Below are positions 34,085 through 47,065 of a stretch of 64,000 nucleotides of DNA, piece after piece (position 1 is the stretch's first letter; every line of letters begins with the position of its first letter). This stretch comes from Perognathus longimembris pacificus (Eukaryota > Chordata > Mammalia > Rodentia > Heteromyidae), in assembly GCF_023159225.1 (NCBI RefSeq), contig NC_063176.1, forward strand, positions 7,886,963 to 7,950,962, written 5' to 3'. The notes under the pieces were generated by a model. It searched no databases, had not been told where the DNA came from, and worked only from the letters and a program-made list of their open reading frames with translations. The translations under genes were made by a program, and so were the position numbers.

Positions 34085-37000
34085 TATAAAACAAATTTGA
34101 AAACTTTCTTTCTTGTCAATTCAAGACTTATCACAACTTGTTTTTAAGTCGATGTAGCCTGTATATTTATGTGAAGAAAACATTCATTGCCACCAGCTAT
34201 CAGAAATCTAGCAGATGGCTAAACAATTAGGAGATTTAACTGATTGGTGTGATACTTCTGCCTTGTATCAATACTGGCATGTTTGAAATCATGAACCTCT
34301 TTTAAATTTCTCTGAGGTTTCCTCAGAGGCATCTTCTGCATGAAGTACACTAGAGGTACGGGAGGGCTCTTGGACCATGGACCTTCCCTACCTGTTGGAC
34401 TGCAACCCCTGTGTGATTTTTCTCATCTGATGGACTGGGATGAACGATTTGAGAGCTGTTTTGACTCACTTTTTTTTTCTTTCTCAAAATCAAGTCATTA
34501 ACTGGAGTCTAGAAAAGTTGGTTCCACCCCTGCATCATACCTCTGTATCTTCTCTGCTAAATATGTTTGTTTTATTGTTTGTTAGCAGGGTTTTTGTTTG
34601 TTTGTTTTTTGTTTGTTTCTGGCCTTATTTTGCTTCGGGTTTTCTTATTTTTTTCCCCCCAAAGATATCCTGAAAGTAGAGGCATTTTATCACTGAAACA
34701 TAGGGAGGTCTTCATTAATCTTTCTATTAATGCAAGATGTAATTCTGAAGGAATAATTAAGGCTAGTGAGTAGCTGGGTAAAAAAGTTCCCAAAGCACAC
34801 AACAGAAACCTAATACGTAAAATTATTTTTCATGTGTTTGTTCATTTTTGTCCTCAAATTTATATTTTTGTTTAATAATCTAGTCAGAATCAAAGTTAAA
34901 TTTGTTAAACTGTTTTGATATAAACATTAAGATATAAAAATAAATAGGCTTTCTAAAATATTTATGATAAAAGAATTATCACTGATGAAGGTCATTCATT
35001 AAAAAGAGAAAAATGCATTTTTTCATAATAATTAATTAATATGAATCCATTAAGAACAACTACAAATTTGCCTATTGATGGCAGATTCATTAGGATGTAA
35101 CAAAAACTAAAATAAATTTAAACAGTGAAAAATGATAAGCTTAATATATACTTGATATAAGTAGCACTTATGGGAATGCAAGGATTTTAAACAAATATGA
35201 GAACTAAAACAGTGAAAGCATGCAGATTTCAGCATTCTGTGAAAAAGTTAGAAAACATTTTATGGAAATGAGTATTTAACTTGACTGTCAAAAGCAATGT
35301 TTGTAAGTTATCCCTTTGTTGGTACATAATGACTATTACACCAAATAAGTTCCCTTATTTCTATATCACAAATTGATAGTCACAAAAGTTCATCTTGACA
35401 TCAGATGGATAACATTCTATGGGTTGACTTTATCCTCTGTTTCCAATCCTCTTGTCCATGGAACTTGGGAAAGGGAGCATACTATAGTAAATAAGTATAT
35501 CAATATACTGATATCATCTGATATTTATAAGTATAATGTATACTGAATAATAACACTGAGGTCAAGAAGAAAGCAGCATAATACATGAAACACAGATATG
35601 AAATCTATTTATAAAAATATCAATATTATGATTAACATTATTTGTAAATTCATTACTATAAGAAATACCTACAGAACAATTTCAGCAACACTTGAAAACT
35701 TTCAGTAAAGATATCTACTATATTAGAAATAAATAAGCATAGGCATATATACAGAGAAGAACAAATTAACCAATCAACAATGCTTTCCTATCTATAGGAA
35801 TATACTGTAGATACACTATATAAAACATACTTTATATTCTATAACATGTAGAATATTACTTTCAATGGAAACCTACCTCATTAGAATTAAAATAAAACTA
35901 AAGCTTTTCAAGAACCAACCTTCCATTATGCTTCTTCCTAAAAATTTATATAGAGAACCAGAGCAGGTATGTGGCTATGGGAAGCTGGGCTTTCTACTCT
36001 TCAGCACTTTTTATATGTTCACCAACTTCTGAATAAAAATTTCTATTTAAAAAGTACTCTAACTTTTTTCCCCACTCCCCTAGTGAAAAAAGGAGGCATC
36101 CAAATTTTATTTAACAGCTACAAGTCCACCATTTTTATCATTATAATTATCATTATAAATAGAGACACAAATAGCACTGTTATCACATTACTGATTCAAT
36201 TTTGTTATATAAGGATGATTTCTATATTCCTGTATCTGATATTTTCCCATAATATTGTGAAAAATGACTTAAGTACATATGGTTTTAGATATCTTGTTGT
36301 TAATTACAAATTTAAAATTCTTATCTTTGGAGATGTTATGCTGACTTGTAATTCTCACAGGCACTCCTCCATATGTCTTCTTTCTTCATCTGTGAAAAAT
36401 GTCATTTGGCAATTTTCTTCATGGAAAATTTGAAGTGGTGAATTTTAGAAGAAATACACTTACAATGATTGCAGAGAATTCTTAAACAAATTCTGAAGAT
36501 ATCAGAGTAATTAGTTTCTTAGTGAAGTTTCATCCATTTAGTTCTCACATTTTTAAATTTTAGTTAGGCAAGTCTGTGTCTGCTTGGCAGGTAACAAAGC
36601 TATTCCCAAGATAGTTTCTACTGTTTTAAATGGAAATCATCCTTTATAAGTTCTTAAGAAGTTGGTACAAAATTAAAACTCTAGAAAACTAGTGTTGAGA
36701 TTACATTATTATGATACAACCTGAAAAAGAATGAGAAAGTTAAAAGTGTAAGCATTTGTTGATGGCGGTGTTAGCTTTGCCCTACCAAGCAAAACTCCTT
36801 TTGAATCGCCTGCATGTCATGGTGCCATAAAAGGTCAACTATTTTGTTTATTGTTTTTATTCACAAATACATTGGACACAGTTATAACCAAATGTGGTCA
36901 AAGAAAAATTCTTACATGTGAATAACAGAGCACATTGATGTAGAGAATATATCTACTCTCCTGTTATCATCATTTATGTAAAAATGAAGTGTTCTGAACA

Positions 37001-37397
37001 TTCGTGAGTTTTCTTCAAGGCAGTCTGCTTTGAGCAATGTACCTGAAGGTAGTAAAGGTGCACTATATTTAAAAATAAGCACAGTCTTGAATTATTTCTT
37101 TTGGTTTATTAGGCTCTGCAAACCATAGAGGAAAGTGTGTCTAATGTTTCAGAAGGTTGTCATCTTTGAATGAACAGGAAATAATTCTTGCTCTGGGCTG
37201 TCTATCATGTGTATAATAAAATATAAGCATAAATTGTTCATTTGATATTTTAAAATTGATTTTATGTGCATTCTTACTTGTCTTACCTATTTGTTATAAT
37301 TTTTTAAATTATCTGTCGATAGCTAGAAAACAAGTATAGGTAGAAAGGAATGATTTGGGAAAAATGTACTTTGAAATTTTATCTTAGAGGTATGTGG
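34085..37397. other. Gene-free unique sequence
   Basis: The longest repeat-poor stretch in the first half. A 154-codon plus-strand frame (35969-36433) is Ile/Phe/Leu-rich in the way translated AT-rich DNA is, with no domain recognised. 36740-36830 is somewhat richer in GC. Confidence 0.5.
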
Positions 37398-37421
37398 GCG
37401 TGTGTGTGTGTGTGTGTGTGT
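37398..37421 (+). repeat. (TG)11-12 microsatellite
   Basis: Uninterrupted TG after gtgggcg. Confidence 0.95.
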
Positions 37422-38417
37422 AAAGCAGAAGTCTCATGAAACTATACAATCTTTTTCTTCACATTAGCAACTTTGGACTTATTGAATACATTGCCATTAG
37501 CATTGTTCAGCTTCTTCATTTTTAGCAGGAATGGTTTTATATATCATTAGAAGGAGTTCAAAGAGTGCATACACTCAATTATGACTTCTAACAACATTGG
37601 TTGGTGTGAACCATTTTATTTGTAAATAGATTGTTATAAATTTCTACTAAAAATCACTTCATAAACTATAACAATGACTTTGTTTATGCTTTTTTTCTTT
37701 CTCCCACAAAAGGCACAAAAACCTAATAAAGAAGCATAATTCGTTCTAATGGAGTCTCAGGGAGAAGCATTAAAGAGGACTAAAAGCTCTAGTAAAATTT
37801 AAGAAGAATGCATTTATAACCGCTCATTAAAGAAAGACGGATTATGCCAGTTCCATTTATGAATTTTAAGTTTGATCTCTAACAAAACAGAATTTTTACT
37901 TCACTAAGAAATAACTTCAAAATTGCATACTCCTTGCTTATGTCATTTATTTAAATCCCAAGGATTTATTTTTTTCTACAATATAAGCTTATATGCTTCA
38001 GCAACTTGCATTCTACTACTGTCCAGCTGGTAAATTTTTCATTGTAGGGAAAATAAAAAATTGTATTTGTCAATTCTAATGGCTATTTCTTTTAAGTCAA
38101 TAAGCTTCAAAACATACACATTTTCTCAGGGATTAACAGAAACCCTTGTAATTAGAAGTATGAAAGTGCAAACACTAACAATGTATTCCATTTGATTTCT
38201 TAGTTCTCTATTACAATCTTGCTGTGTTCAAGCCACTGTATGATGTGGAATGTGTTATTAGTTCTAAAGGGCAACTTGAAGACTTAACTCCTTGAGGATA
38301 AGGATAGTCACATAAAACTACGAGTTTTTGCTGGTACTGTGGAATAACATTTTTGTATGTGCTTCTTAGATTATCTTTTTATGAGAGACTGAAATTCCAC
38401 AACTTAGCCCAGCTTCA
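37422..38417. other. Gene-free unique sequence
   Basis: No repeat recognised. 37690-37880 contains several CpGs (about 37742, 37821, 37838) and no simple sequence, so it is a candidate conserved element only. Confidence 0.5.
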
Positions 38418-38609
38418 AGGCTGGGAATGTGGCTTAGCAGTAGAGTGCTTGCCTAGCATGCATGAAGCCCTGGGTTTGATTCCTCAGCACCACATACACA
38501 CAAAAAAAAGCCAGAAGTGACGCTGTAGCTCAAGAGGTACAGTGCTAGCCTTGAGCAAAAAGAAGCCATGGACAGTGCTCAGGCCCTGAGTTCAAGCACC
38601 AGGACTGGA
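38418..38609 (+). mobile_element. ID-left dimeric SINE lacking a tail
   Basis: ggctgggaatgtggcttagc, then gaagccctgggtttgattcc, then gacgctgtagctcaagaggt, then ccctgagttcaagcaccag. The element stops at aggactgg without an A-tail, and no duplication was found, so the 3' end has probably been lost. Confidence 0.92.
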
Positions 38610-39099
38610 TGTTTCTTTAAGTGTAAAGGAAATGTAGGCTTGTATAATGGTATTTATATTGAGAAAACTAACATTCAGTTAGTTAAACAACTTACAAATT
38701 CTAGAAGAAACTTCAGGACAGTTTAATCAAGAAAATGTCCAAAAGTATACTCTTGTTTTTAAAAATATTTCTAACCTATGGAACATTACAGTTTAGCCTA
38801 GCTTTACTTAAACATTCTCATACTTAAACCTGCAGTTGAATAATGATGTCTAACAAAACCTATTGTAAAAATAAAATATGTAAAATTATTTTATACTCAA
38901 GAATTTTGGAATGTTTTAGAGATAAAAGAGGATGTAAAAACAAAGACCACGGATTATGCAAGGTAGAAAGGACATATTGTACCAGGCAAAGTTTTGTGAC
39001 CTGCCAGAGTACTTAGGAAAGTTTGTATTCAGATTAATTTTTTGCTGATTTTCCTCTAAACAAACCAATAGGGATATATTCCAAATGGCAGTATTCTTA

Positions 39100-40870
39100 A
39101 AATTGTAGAGATCTGTCTATTTTTCTACTTTTGTGAAGAATGAAATAGGGATTTTATTGAGGATTTCCTTCAGTGTTATAATTATTTTTACAATTTTCGT
39201 TCTTTTAATTCATGGTGAACATAGGACGTCTTTATACTGTTTAGGGTCTTCAAATTCTTTTTTAAGTTTCTTTTTCTGTCTACAAATTTATAGTTTTCTG
39301 GTAGAGATTAAGTATATTCCTATATATTTTACTTCCTGGAGGATATTGTGAATGGGATTACTTTCATGGATTATTCACAATCTTTTGTTTTGATAATCCT
39401 TCTTTTCCAAAAGATCTGATCTGAGTTTTTGTTGCTCTTGTTTTCTTTAGGGCATTTGAAGTATAGTGTCATGTAATCTGTACATAAAAACTATTTGACT
39501 TCTTCCATTTATATTTTTATTTCTTTTATTTACTTCTCTTGTCTTATTGCTCTGGTTAGAAAGTCGAGCACAGTATTGAGTAGAACTTAAAGAATTAGTA
39601 TCTTTATCTTGTTCCTGACTTTGGGAGGAATTTTTATGTGTCCCCCATTTAATGAAATTATGGACATAGATAGGTTTATCCAGCACAGCTTTTATTATGT
39701 TGAGGTGCATCCTGCTAGTCCCATTACCTTCAGAGCTTTTATTATGAAGGAAAGTTGAATTTTGTGGAATTTATGGATGGTTATGGAGATAATTCTACCC
39801 TTTATTATGTGTATGTGCTGATTTATTTTTATTGATTCTTATATCATAAACCATCCTTGAATCTCCACTGAATCAGAAGACCTGGAAATGAAATCTATAT
39901 AGGATACTGCATAGTAAAATTGCTTCCCATACAATCCTTACAGTCCTATACAGCTGGAATCATCTGAACTGTGACGAGATCCCCAAATCATGTATTGGAA
40001 AGACAAAACACAGCCTTTTCAACATACAGTATTAAGAAAACCAAATATTCACAAGTAGAAGACTGAAACTAAAACCCTAATCTCCCACCTTGAATAAAGT
40101 TCAAACCAAAATGGATAAAAGATCTTAATGTAGGGCCTGCAAATTTGGAATGATTAGGAAACACAGAGGGAAAATATTTGAATATAGAGAAAAAGTTAAG
40201 GATTTCCTGAATAGTACTTTGGTTGCTCAGGAAATAAGAGCAACATTGACAAATAGGATTGCATTACATTTTAAAAAATGAACAACTTCAGCATACCATA
40301 GAAAAGAACAGAATGAAGAGACAACCAACATCATAGAGAAAGTCTTATGACTAGCATCAGAAAAATTATTAGTATCTAATATACATAACACCTCAAAAAA
40401 GAACAAAAAAGTCAAATAATTGAGTTAAATGAAAAATAAGTTACATACAGTTCTCTAAAAAGTAAAATTGGAACATAAATACATAAGGAAATTTTATTAT
40501 TTTTATTTATTTATTTATTTATTTTTTTGGCTTGTCCTGGGCCTTGGACTCAGGGCTTGAGCACCATCCCTGGCTTCTTCCCACTCAAGGCTAGCACTCA
40601 GCCACCTGAGCCACAGCGCCCCTTCTGGCCGTTTTCCATATATGTGGTGCTGGGGAATCGAATCAAGAGCTTCATGTGTAGGAGGCAAGCACTCTTGCCA
40701 CTAGGCCAAATTCCCAACCCCATAAGGAAATTTTAAACATATTTAGGCATAAAGAACATGCAACACAAAATAACCTTGAGATTCCATCTCATGCCAGTCA
40801 AAAATTTAAAGATAAATATCCTGAATAAGCACACCAACAAAGGACAGAAAGGAATTTACAAGGATGCCAG
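39100..40870 (+). mobile_element. 5'-inverted L1 ORF2 remnant with nested SINE
   Basis: From about 39100 to 39868 the plus strand is antisense L1 ORF2 of the post-RT region (tttattatgttgaggtgcat; gttgaattttgtggaattta; accatccttgaatctcc). From about 39880 it is sense ORF2 further downstream (gaagacctggaaatgaaatc; ccaaaatggataaaagatct; gctcaggaaataagagcaac; gattccatctcatgccagtc). The order (upstream part inverted, then downstream part sense) fits twin priming. Many stops; no usable ORF. The SINE at 40497-40720 splits the sense part. The 3' end is lost or unrecognised after about 40870. Confidence 0.8.
40497..40720 (-). mobile_element. ID-left dimeric SINE with perfect 15-bp target duplication
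   Basis: (TTTA)n tail, then gtcctgggccttggactcag, then ctcaaggctagcactcagcc, then gaatcgaatcaagagcttca, then aggccaaattcccaacccc. The 15-mer cataaggaaatttta is at 40482-40496 and 40721-40735. It lies inside the L1 at 39100-40870, so it is younger than that L1. Confidence 0.96.
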
Positions 40871-40964
40871 ATGTGTATTCAGTGTCCAGTTCTCATAAAT
40901 ACAATGCTACAGAATATTACAAAATATAATCCATTGATTTTACTATTATTTTACAGTTTCACTC

Positions 40965-40966
<2 letters not shown>

Positions 40967-41006
<40 letters not shown>
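40967..41006 (+). repeat. (TG)20 microsatellite
   Basis: Twenty uninterrupted TG units. The Val/Cys-rich 88-codon frame across it is repeat translation. Confidence 0.97.
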
Positions 41007-41008
<2 letters not shown>

Positions 41009-43789
41009 ATGTGGATATGCCTATATGTTGATGAAGATCAATACAATTTTATCTCCTATGGCCTAATATTTATATTTCTACTGTCAGTGTTTTCAACAAC
41101 TCCAACACCACAAAGGTACAGTTTTAGCCTATTATAACAATGGGCCCAACCATTTTGGTTGGTCTTCCTTCTCCTAGAAACTGCTAATAGGTCATCCATT
41201 ATACAATTTTGTGTGTACTTGTATTTTGCAAACTTCCCAGCTACCTCAAAATGGGGAGGAATATGATTGAGGCAACTGAATCACAAGGATGACTGTAATT
41301 CAGAGATAGGCTAAAGAAGGAAAGACTCACAGGAAATGAAATTAATTGATGATGTGAAGGGAAAAGTGTCCATGGTGTAGGCCAGACTTGGTAACAGAAG
41401 GAATTGAGAGGTTCCCCTGACCCTAGCCTAACTCACTGGATTTGTAGAAACCACAATATTTATGCAATGTTTTTGTGATCCCACAGGAAGTAGAGATTTA
41501 TTTGATTTGATGGCAATGCATTATGATTTAAATTTCTTAGCGGCCAGTCGAACATTTCTATGCTCAAATTTATCCATCGACTTCTCCCATAGAAATTAAA
41601 ACTTCATTTTTAAATGTGAAACAAACTTTTTACACCACATTAGCAATCATTTTAAAGGCTCAGCCTGCTGTATGTTGCAGTAGATGCACTGTTGTCTTGT
41701 GCAAGGGAAAGTTTCAAATCTGCATACTATCTGCCATGCATGGGAATGAAAAGACATCATCATATTACACTCAATTAGTTACTGCTCTGCTATGGGTGTA
41801 GCGACCAGGCATTCAAAACTTGGCAGCAACAAAGCCGAGCCAAGTGGCTTTTTGAATGCATTTTTAAATGAAAGTCATAAAAAAAATCTCCATTTCATTA
41901 AATGGTGTAAGAGGGCGTCTTGAAAATATGTTCAGTTAGAGAAGCCCAGCTCCCAAGTGACTCCTGTCACACCACAGTAGGTGAGTTTATTTTCTCTGGT
42001 AGCTGAGTTTGGAAACACTGAATTGTTTTCCTTGTCACCTTAGGCAAGCTTGATGGTTAATGGGATCACTAATAGGATATACAATCAGTTATGGAGTTCT
42101 AAACTAGCTTAGATTGGCTATGACTGAAATCAATTACTACAGCCCATTGGTCCATAGATGGCAGGGGTGTAGTCTCATTTCTGTTTGTAGAAAACAGCTG
42201 TAGTCAGTCCCCAAGAGGAAAAAAAACATTAACAGAAAAATGAGGCTAATTAGTACCCATGTTGTCAGTCAGAAGAAAGATACAGACCAAAAAGAACGTT
42301 GTACAAATAAGATTAGTTAAAAGGAATAAAATTTTGTGTCACTAAAACTATCCAAGTATAATAAAAGACTTTGCATTATTTCAGAAAGTCCCTATTTTTC
42401 ACTTAATCAACACATTAATGAAACATTTTGTGACTGATGAGATATAGATTTTGCTTTTAATTATTTATCCAATTTATCCAATTACTCTCTCAGATTATTT
42501 GATGTCAGCTAACTCGTGTCATCACCAAATGTTGTACCCTTTCTATATGTTTGCAAGGTCAAACACTCATAAACTAACATTTGCAAATTTCAACCAGTCA
42601 ACAAATTAATGTCTTCCGTTTAGCAGACTAGATGACTATTCTACTGGTGACTACTTAAAATTTAAGCTTTCCATGTTTGGTTTTTGCAATTTAAAAGGAC
42701 TAATACAACTACTCAATTACTTACAACCTAATATGAAGGAGATCTAGACTGTTCCCACAAGTTTAAACTGAGGCTTGAAAAACAGGAAAAGTTTACAACA
42801 AAAGTTCTCCATGCTTATAGCATAAATTATCAGTTGAGTTCAATTAATGCTTTTCATTTTATATATGGTTGCATTTTCCCAGAGGAAATATTACTCCCGG
42901 CATTCATATCTTGTTTTAGTCCAACTAAATCAATACAGAGACCGACAGCTTCATTGAACACAGACTCTTTTCTGGAGAAGTCACACAATTTACCTTCTGC
43001 AATTCATAACTGTCATTCTAGGAAGGACTAATGTCTAAATTCAATCAAATATTTATGCTATCATTTTTCTTTGAAGATGAAATTGTCAATGGAGTCATAT
43101 TGGATTAAGCCCCTGGTATGACAGGAAGGGTTTCATTGATTGTGGTGATGTCCTTTGTTGACACATTTCTGCTTTCCTATTAAAATGGAAGTGTGAGGAT
43201 CAGATGCTGTCAGAGATTAAGAAATAGCTTATGCTTGCTGATAAACTTCTTCGGTAACTCTCCTATCACACATTCAAACATAATTAACTTTTAAACATGA
43301 AGCAGTATTTTCACTCCTGTTCTGACCAACAGCATCCTAAGCAAGTTATCCCCTGGCAAAACATAATTCACACCTATGTAGAAAGGCAATGAAAATACTT
43401 CTTAAGGTTAATAGGACAACCTTAGTAGAACAGGATACTACCTGTCACTAATAGATTTCTTCACCGTTTACTTTTTCTGAAACATCTTGCATAAAGTAAG
43501 CTGATACCATTATCATCCAAAGCTAACCAAGTTTGATTCTCTATCAAAGTTTGGCTCTCTAAACTGAGGATTGACTTTTCTGATTCTCTAGGATGACTAG
43601 TGGCTGGGGCTTCTTTCTGAGTTTTCTAAACTTTGGATTGAAATAGCATGTTCTTTTTCCTATGTGGAAACTAGAATTAGTTTATCTTAATATTGGAGGT
43701 GGGATATAAGTATACATAAATATATTAATTGAAATAAGATCCATTTAGGGGAGAACTCAAATAGTGTAACTCCTCAGGCAAAAACATTG
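41007..43789. other. Gene-free unique sequence
   Basis: Nearly 2.8 kb without recognised repeats. 41500-41920 holds at least six CpGs (for example 41530, 41539, 41578, 41802) in otherwise CpG-poor DNA and is a candidate conserved non-coding element. No exon seen. Confidence 0.5.
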
Positions 43790-44060
43790 TTCAACAAAAT
43801 AAACATCAGGGAATGGGTCCTTGAATGGGGCATGGTGGGGTCAAGGAAGGGAAGAGAATGCAGGGAAAAAGCAAAAATTAATGTATGTCCTAAAACATTT
43901 TAAAAAATGTGAGTGAAGGTATAGGTTGGGAGGAAAAAGATGAGACTGTTGAAAGGAGTGACACTGATTAAGATGTATTGTATTCATAAACTACTTTATT
44001 GAATGGCAACTTTTTGGTTCATCTACTTAAAGATAAAAAAGTAATGTTTTAAATATTTAT
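43790..44060 (+). mobile_element. L1 3'-UTR fragment (type-2 end)
   Basis: Purine-rich UTR, then gaaaggagtgacactgatta, then agatgtattgtattcataaa, then ctactttattgaatggcaac, then cttaaagataaaaaag. Close to the 63.3-kb copy. Confidence 0.7.
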
Positions 44061-44744
44061 GTCTTTTGCATAGTCAATTTTAGTTTGACACATAGTGAAA
44101 GTAAATAGCAATATATTTATATGATGTAAAAATGATGTAATGTTATCATTATACTAGTACAGTGCATGTTATTCTTCCTGTTATTCTACTTAATAAGCAA
44201 CTATAACATACCTGGCAGAGATCTTTCTTCAGTGAATTTCTGTTCCCATGCTTCCTTTAGCATGTGCATTTCCCTGCATTAGATTTAATTTAAGTAATAA
44301 AAGTCTGCATATTTTATACTAACCTGGGACTCAACTTTAACAGTTTTGCATTTATCTAACTACGTAGCTACGGGGGAGGATAAAATTCTCTATAAGATTA
44401 TTGGAGTTTTTTTCATGTTTAAATCTAAAATGATATTGATTATAAATTATCAGATTTGTTTGCTTAGTTTTGATCTCAGAACGTCAATCCAACACAGGAA
44501 CTCTACCATAAACTGAATTTCAAGACAACTGTCACATACCTTGGCTCTCACTACTTAGGGTTGATATCCCCATGGTATCTGATTTTATCTAACCTTGAAA
44601 GTCTTGTAAAATATTTTTTTTGCTTCCAGTAGAATAGTCACTAAATAAATTTCAACTAGTATACTAACTAATACTTTGAATACTGATTATGAGTTGGGTC
44701 AGTGTGAGCGAGTAAAGAAAAGCAAGTGTCAGAAGTAAAAAAGA
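44061..44744. other. Gene-free unique sequence
   Basis: No feature recognised. Confidence 0.5.
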
Positions 44745-45190
44745 GATCAAATATCTACAGATATATAATTAAGTCAGCATAGAGTAGATATACCTGTTCA
44801 CTGAAGTTTAGCTCTATTATTCACAATTATCAAACTTGGCAGTCAACCTAGATGACAATCAAATGGAGACAAAAGAAAATAATATATATTAACTATGGAG
44901 TATAATTCAGCCATAAGATCAATGCTATCATCTGCAGAAAAAAACACATTATTTTCAGTTTATTAAAACCAGATTAAGGAAGACAAATACTGAATGTTTT
45001 ATCTCTTATGAGGAATTGTGGTCTTTAAAAAAAACAACACAATAAAAACAAGAGGGAATTGTTTGAGGATAAGGATCCATGTGAATTGGTAGGATGAAAA
45101 AGAAGGTGAAGGTAGGTGGATATCAATTGTTATTAAACTCATAGTTTATGGAACCACATGTGAAAATAGAATAATAAAACATATTAAATC
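44745..45190 (+). mobile_element. Older L1 ORF2 tail and 3'-UTR
   Basis: tattattcacaattatcaaa, then gacaatcaaatggagacaaa, then actatggagtataattcagc, then cataagatcaatgctatcat follows the end of mammalian L1 ORF2. A UTR ends with aataataaaacat. Diverged and frameless. Confidence 0.7.
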
Positions 45191-45577
45191 ATTTTAGAAA
45201 GGAGGGGATAAAAAGAGTAACAGGGAGAATTTTATCAAACTACATTTTATTTATAATACTTTATACATACATATTCAATATTATACATTCATGTATATAA
45301 AATATCATGGTGAAATCCTTTTGTACAATTTGTGTTCACTAATACACATATACTATTGCCATTTATAATATATGCAGCTACTTTTATGCTACTATTTTGT
45401 TATAGTAACCGAAAAAGGACTAAGGCAATTCAGTATCTCTATTGTTATAAATTTCTGATCTTTCTTGTTGTCATTTTATTTATTTATTCTTCTCCATGAT
45501 AAGAAAAATTTATTATGGTTGGTAAACTGGAATAGAAAGGCAAGGGCTTACATAGGTCAGATTTCTCCTTCCTTCAG
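45191..45577. other. AT-rich sequence, nothing recognised
   Basis: Very AT-rich with several TATA/ATAC runs. No gene or repeat family recognised. Confidence 0.5.
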
Positions 45578-46090
45578 GAAACCTCATAGGGAATAATTAG
45601 TACACATCTCGGATAGTCCTAGAAGAAAATCACAATAGCGCAAGAGCTATGCCTATATGGACACATAAGATGATGCTAAGCGAAATGAACTACAAGTTAT
45701 GGAAATAAGTGTTATATCATTGTTGTAGTTATTTTTAACATGCCATGTGAAACTGTGACTTTTTTTATTTCCTTCCCATGGTTTTACCCCGATATCATTA
45801 TACCTGATTTTATTACCCTGAATAGTGTATATCCATGTATTGGAACTAGGGAAGGGAAAGGGAACACCAAAATTGAAAGAGAATAAAAAGACAAACCAAT
45901 GTAACAGCGTCACTTACAAAACTTTATGGTATAAAACAACTGTACAACTCATGGAGGGTAGAGGGAAATGGGAAGGGGTGGTGAAAAATGAAGGAGGAGG
46001 TAACAAGTTGGATAAGAAATGTACTCATTGCCTTACATATGAAACTTTAAGCCCTCTGTACTACACTTTGACAATAAAAAAATAAAAAAT
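45578..46090 (+). mobile_element. 5'-truncated L1 3' end (type-1 end)
   Basis: catagggaataattagtaca, then caagagctatgcctatatgg, then taagatgatgctaagcgaaa, then gtattggaactagggaaggg, a G-rich tract at 45956-45978, then cattgccttacatatgaaac, then ctctgtactacactttgaca, then an AATAAAA signal. It matches 10640-11170 block for block. The two 86-codon frames are L1 UTR. Confidence 0.9.
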
Positions 46091-46559
46091 CATCAGAGAT
46101 AAGATCTTTCTACTCTGACCAATGGTTTACTTTACCAAATAAAATTTTTGATTATCTATGTCAAGTTGAAGTGAAGTTGCCCACTGAAATTGCTTAGATG
46201 GATGAACGTCATCAAAAACTGACCAATGATTAGTCAGTGTTGTTTAAAGTCCTTATATACATCTTCCTATGACTTGCTTGTACTTGGGCTAGCTCCTCTG
46301 CCTGGCTGTTCTTCAGATTCTAACCCTATCTGACCCATCACCTAAGAACATTATTAAATTTATCTCTATTAGTAATTACAATAAAAAGGTTCAGCATTGA
46401 CCTTGCCTCTCTTACTTTCCTTTTCATCTCATTTTGTTTAGAATCAGTAAAGAGTCTATTCATCTACTCTTTTCAGTATTTTAGAGCTTTTAGCCCAGTT
46501 TTATATTTTTCAGTGTTTATGTTTTGCTATTTATATATATTTTAACGCTTTAGAATTTT
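46091..46559. other. Gene-free sequence with LTR-like spacing of motifs
   Basis: CCAAT (about 46182 and 46223), TATATA (about 46254) and AATAAA (about 46380) occur in LTR-like order, but no TG...CA ends or flanking duplication could be fixed. No repeat family recognised. Confidence 0.35.
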
Positions 46560-46960
46560 TAAAAAAAATAATTTTTGATTAGTTTTAACTCAACATGACA
46601 AGATGTAAGTATAATGAATAATGATCAATGTAACCCCTCTTATCATTCTCTTCCATCTTTCCCAACCCATGGATCCCCTCAATTTACCCGGTTCTATTGT
46701 CACATATGTACATTAAGTATTATGACAGCATTTGCCTAGTTTTCCTCTGCCCATTTTTATGCCCCCTCTCCTCAACCTATGTCTCTCAACCTGACAAAAT
46801 ATGCAACTTTGGAATATATCCCTACCTATACCTATACCTATACCTATACCAGACTTTCAGTTATTATGTTTACTTATTATACTTAAGAATCCACATGTTT
46901 TCCTTCCTATTTTTGTATCATTTAGGTCTAACTTCTACATGTAAGAGAAAACTTGACCTA
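46560..46960 (-). mobile_element. L1 3'-UTR fragment (type-2 end)
   Basis: The plus strand contains gaataatgatcaatgtaacc, then cttatcattctcttccatct, then CT-rich UTR parallel to 15.47-15.60 kb. It contains the hexamer repeat at 46825-46850. Confidence 0.55.
46825..46850 (+). repeat. (CCTATA)4 hexanucleotide repeat
   Basis: Four perfect CCTATA units plus CC. It encodes the Tyr-Leu alternation in the 143-codon frame at 46697-47128, which is therefore not a gene. Confidence 0.95.
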
Positions 46961-46997
46961 TTTGCTGTTATGAGCCTGACTTCAGTTATTTCTTCAT

Positions 46998-47065
46998 ATA
47001 TATATATATACATGCACATGTATGTGTATGTGTTTGTGTGTGTATATATGTGTATATATACATGC
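46998..47065 (+). repeat. TA/TG microsatellite block
   Basis: (TA)n followed by ATGTGTATGTG-type units and TATATACATGCA. Low complexity. Confidence 0.9.

Noticed and set aside
35969..36433. A 154-codon open frame, the longest in the window
   Set aside because: Ile/Phe/Leu composition is that of translated AT-rich DNA. No domain, no splice or promoter context.
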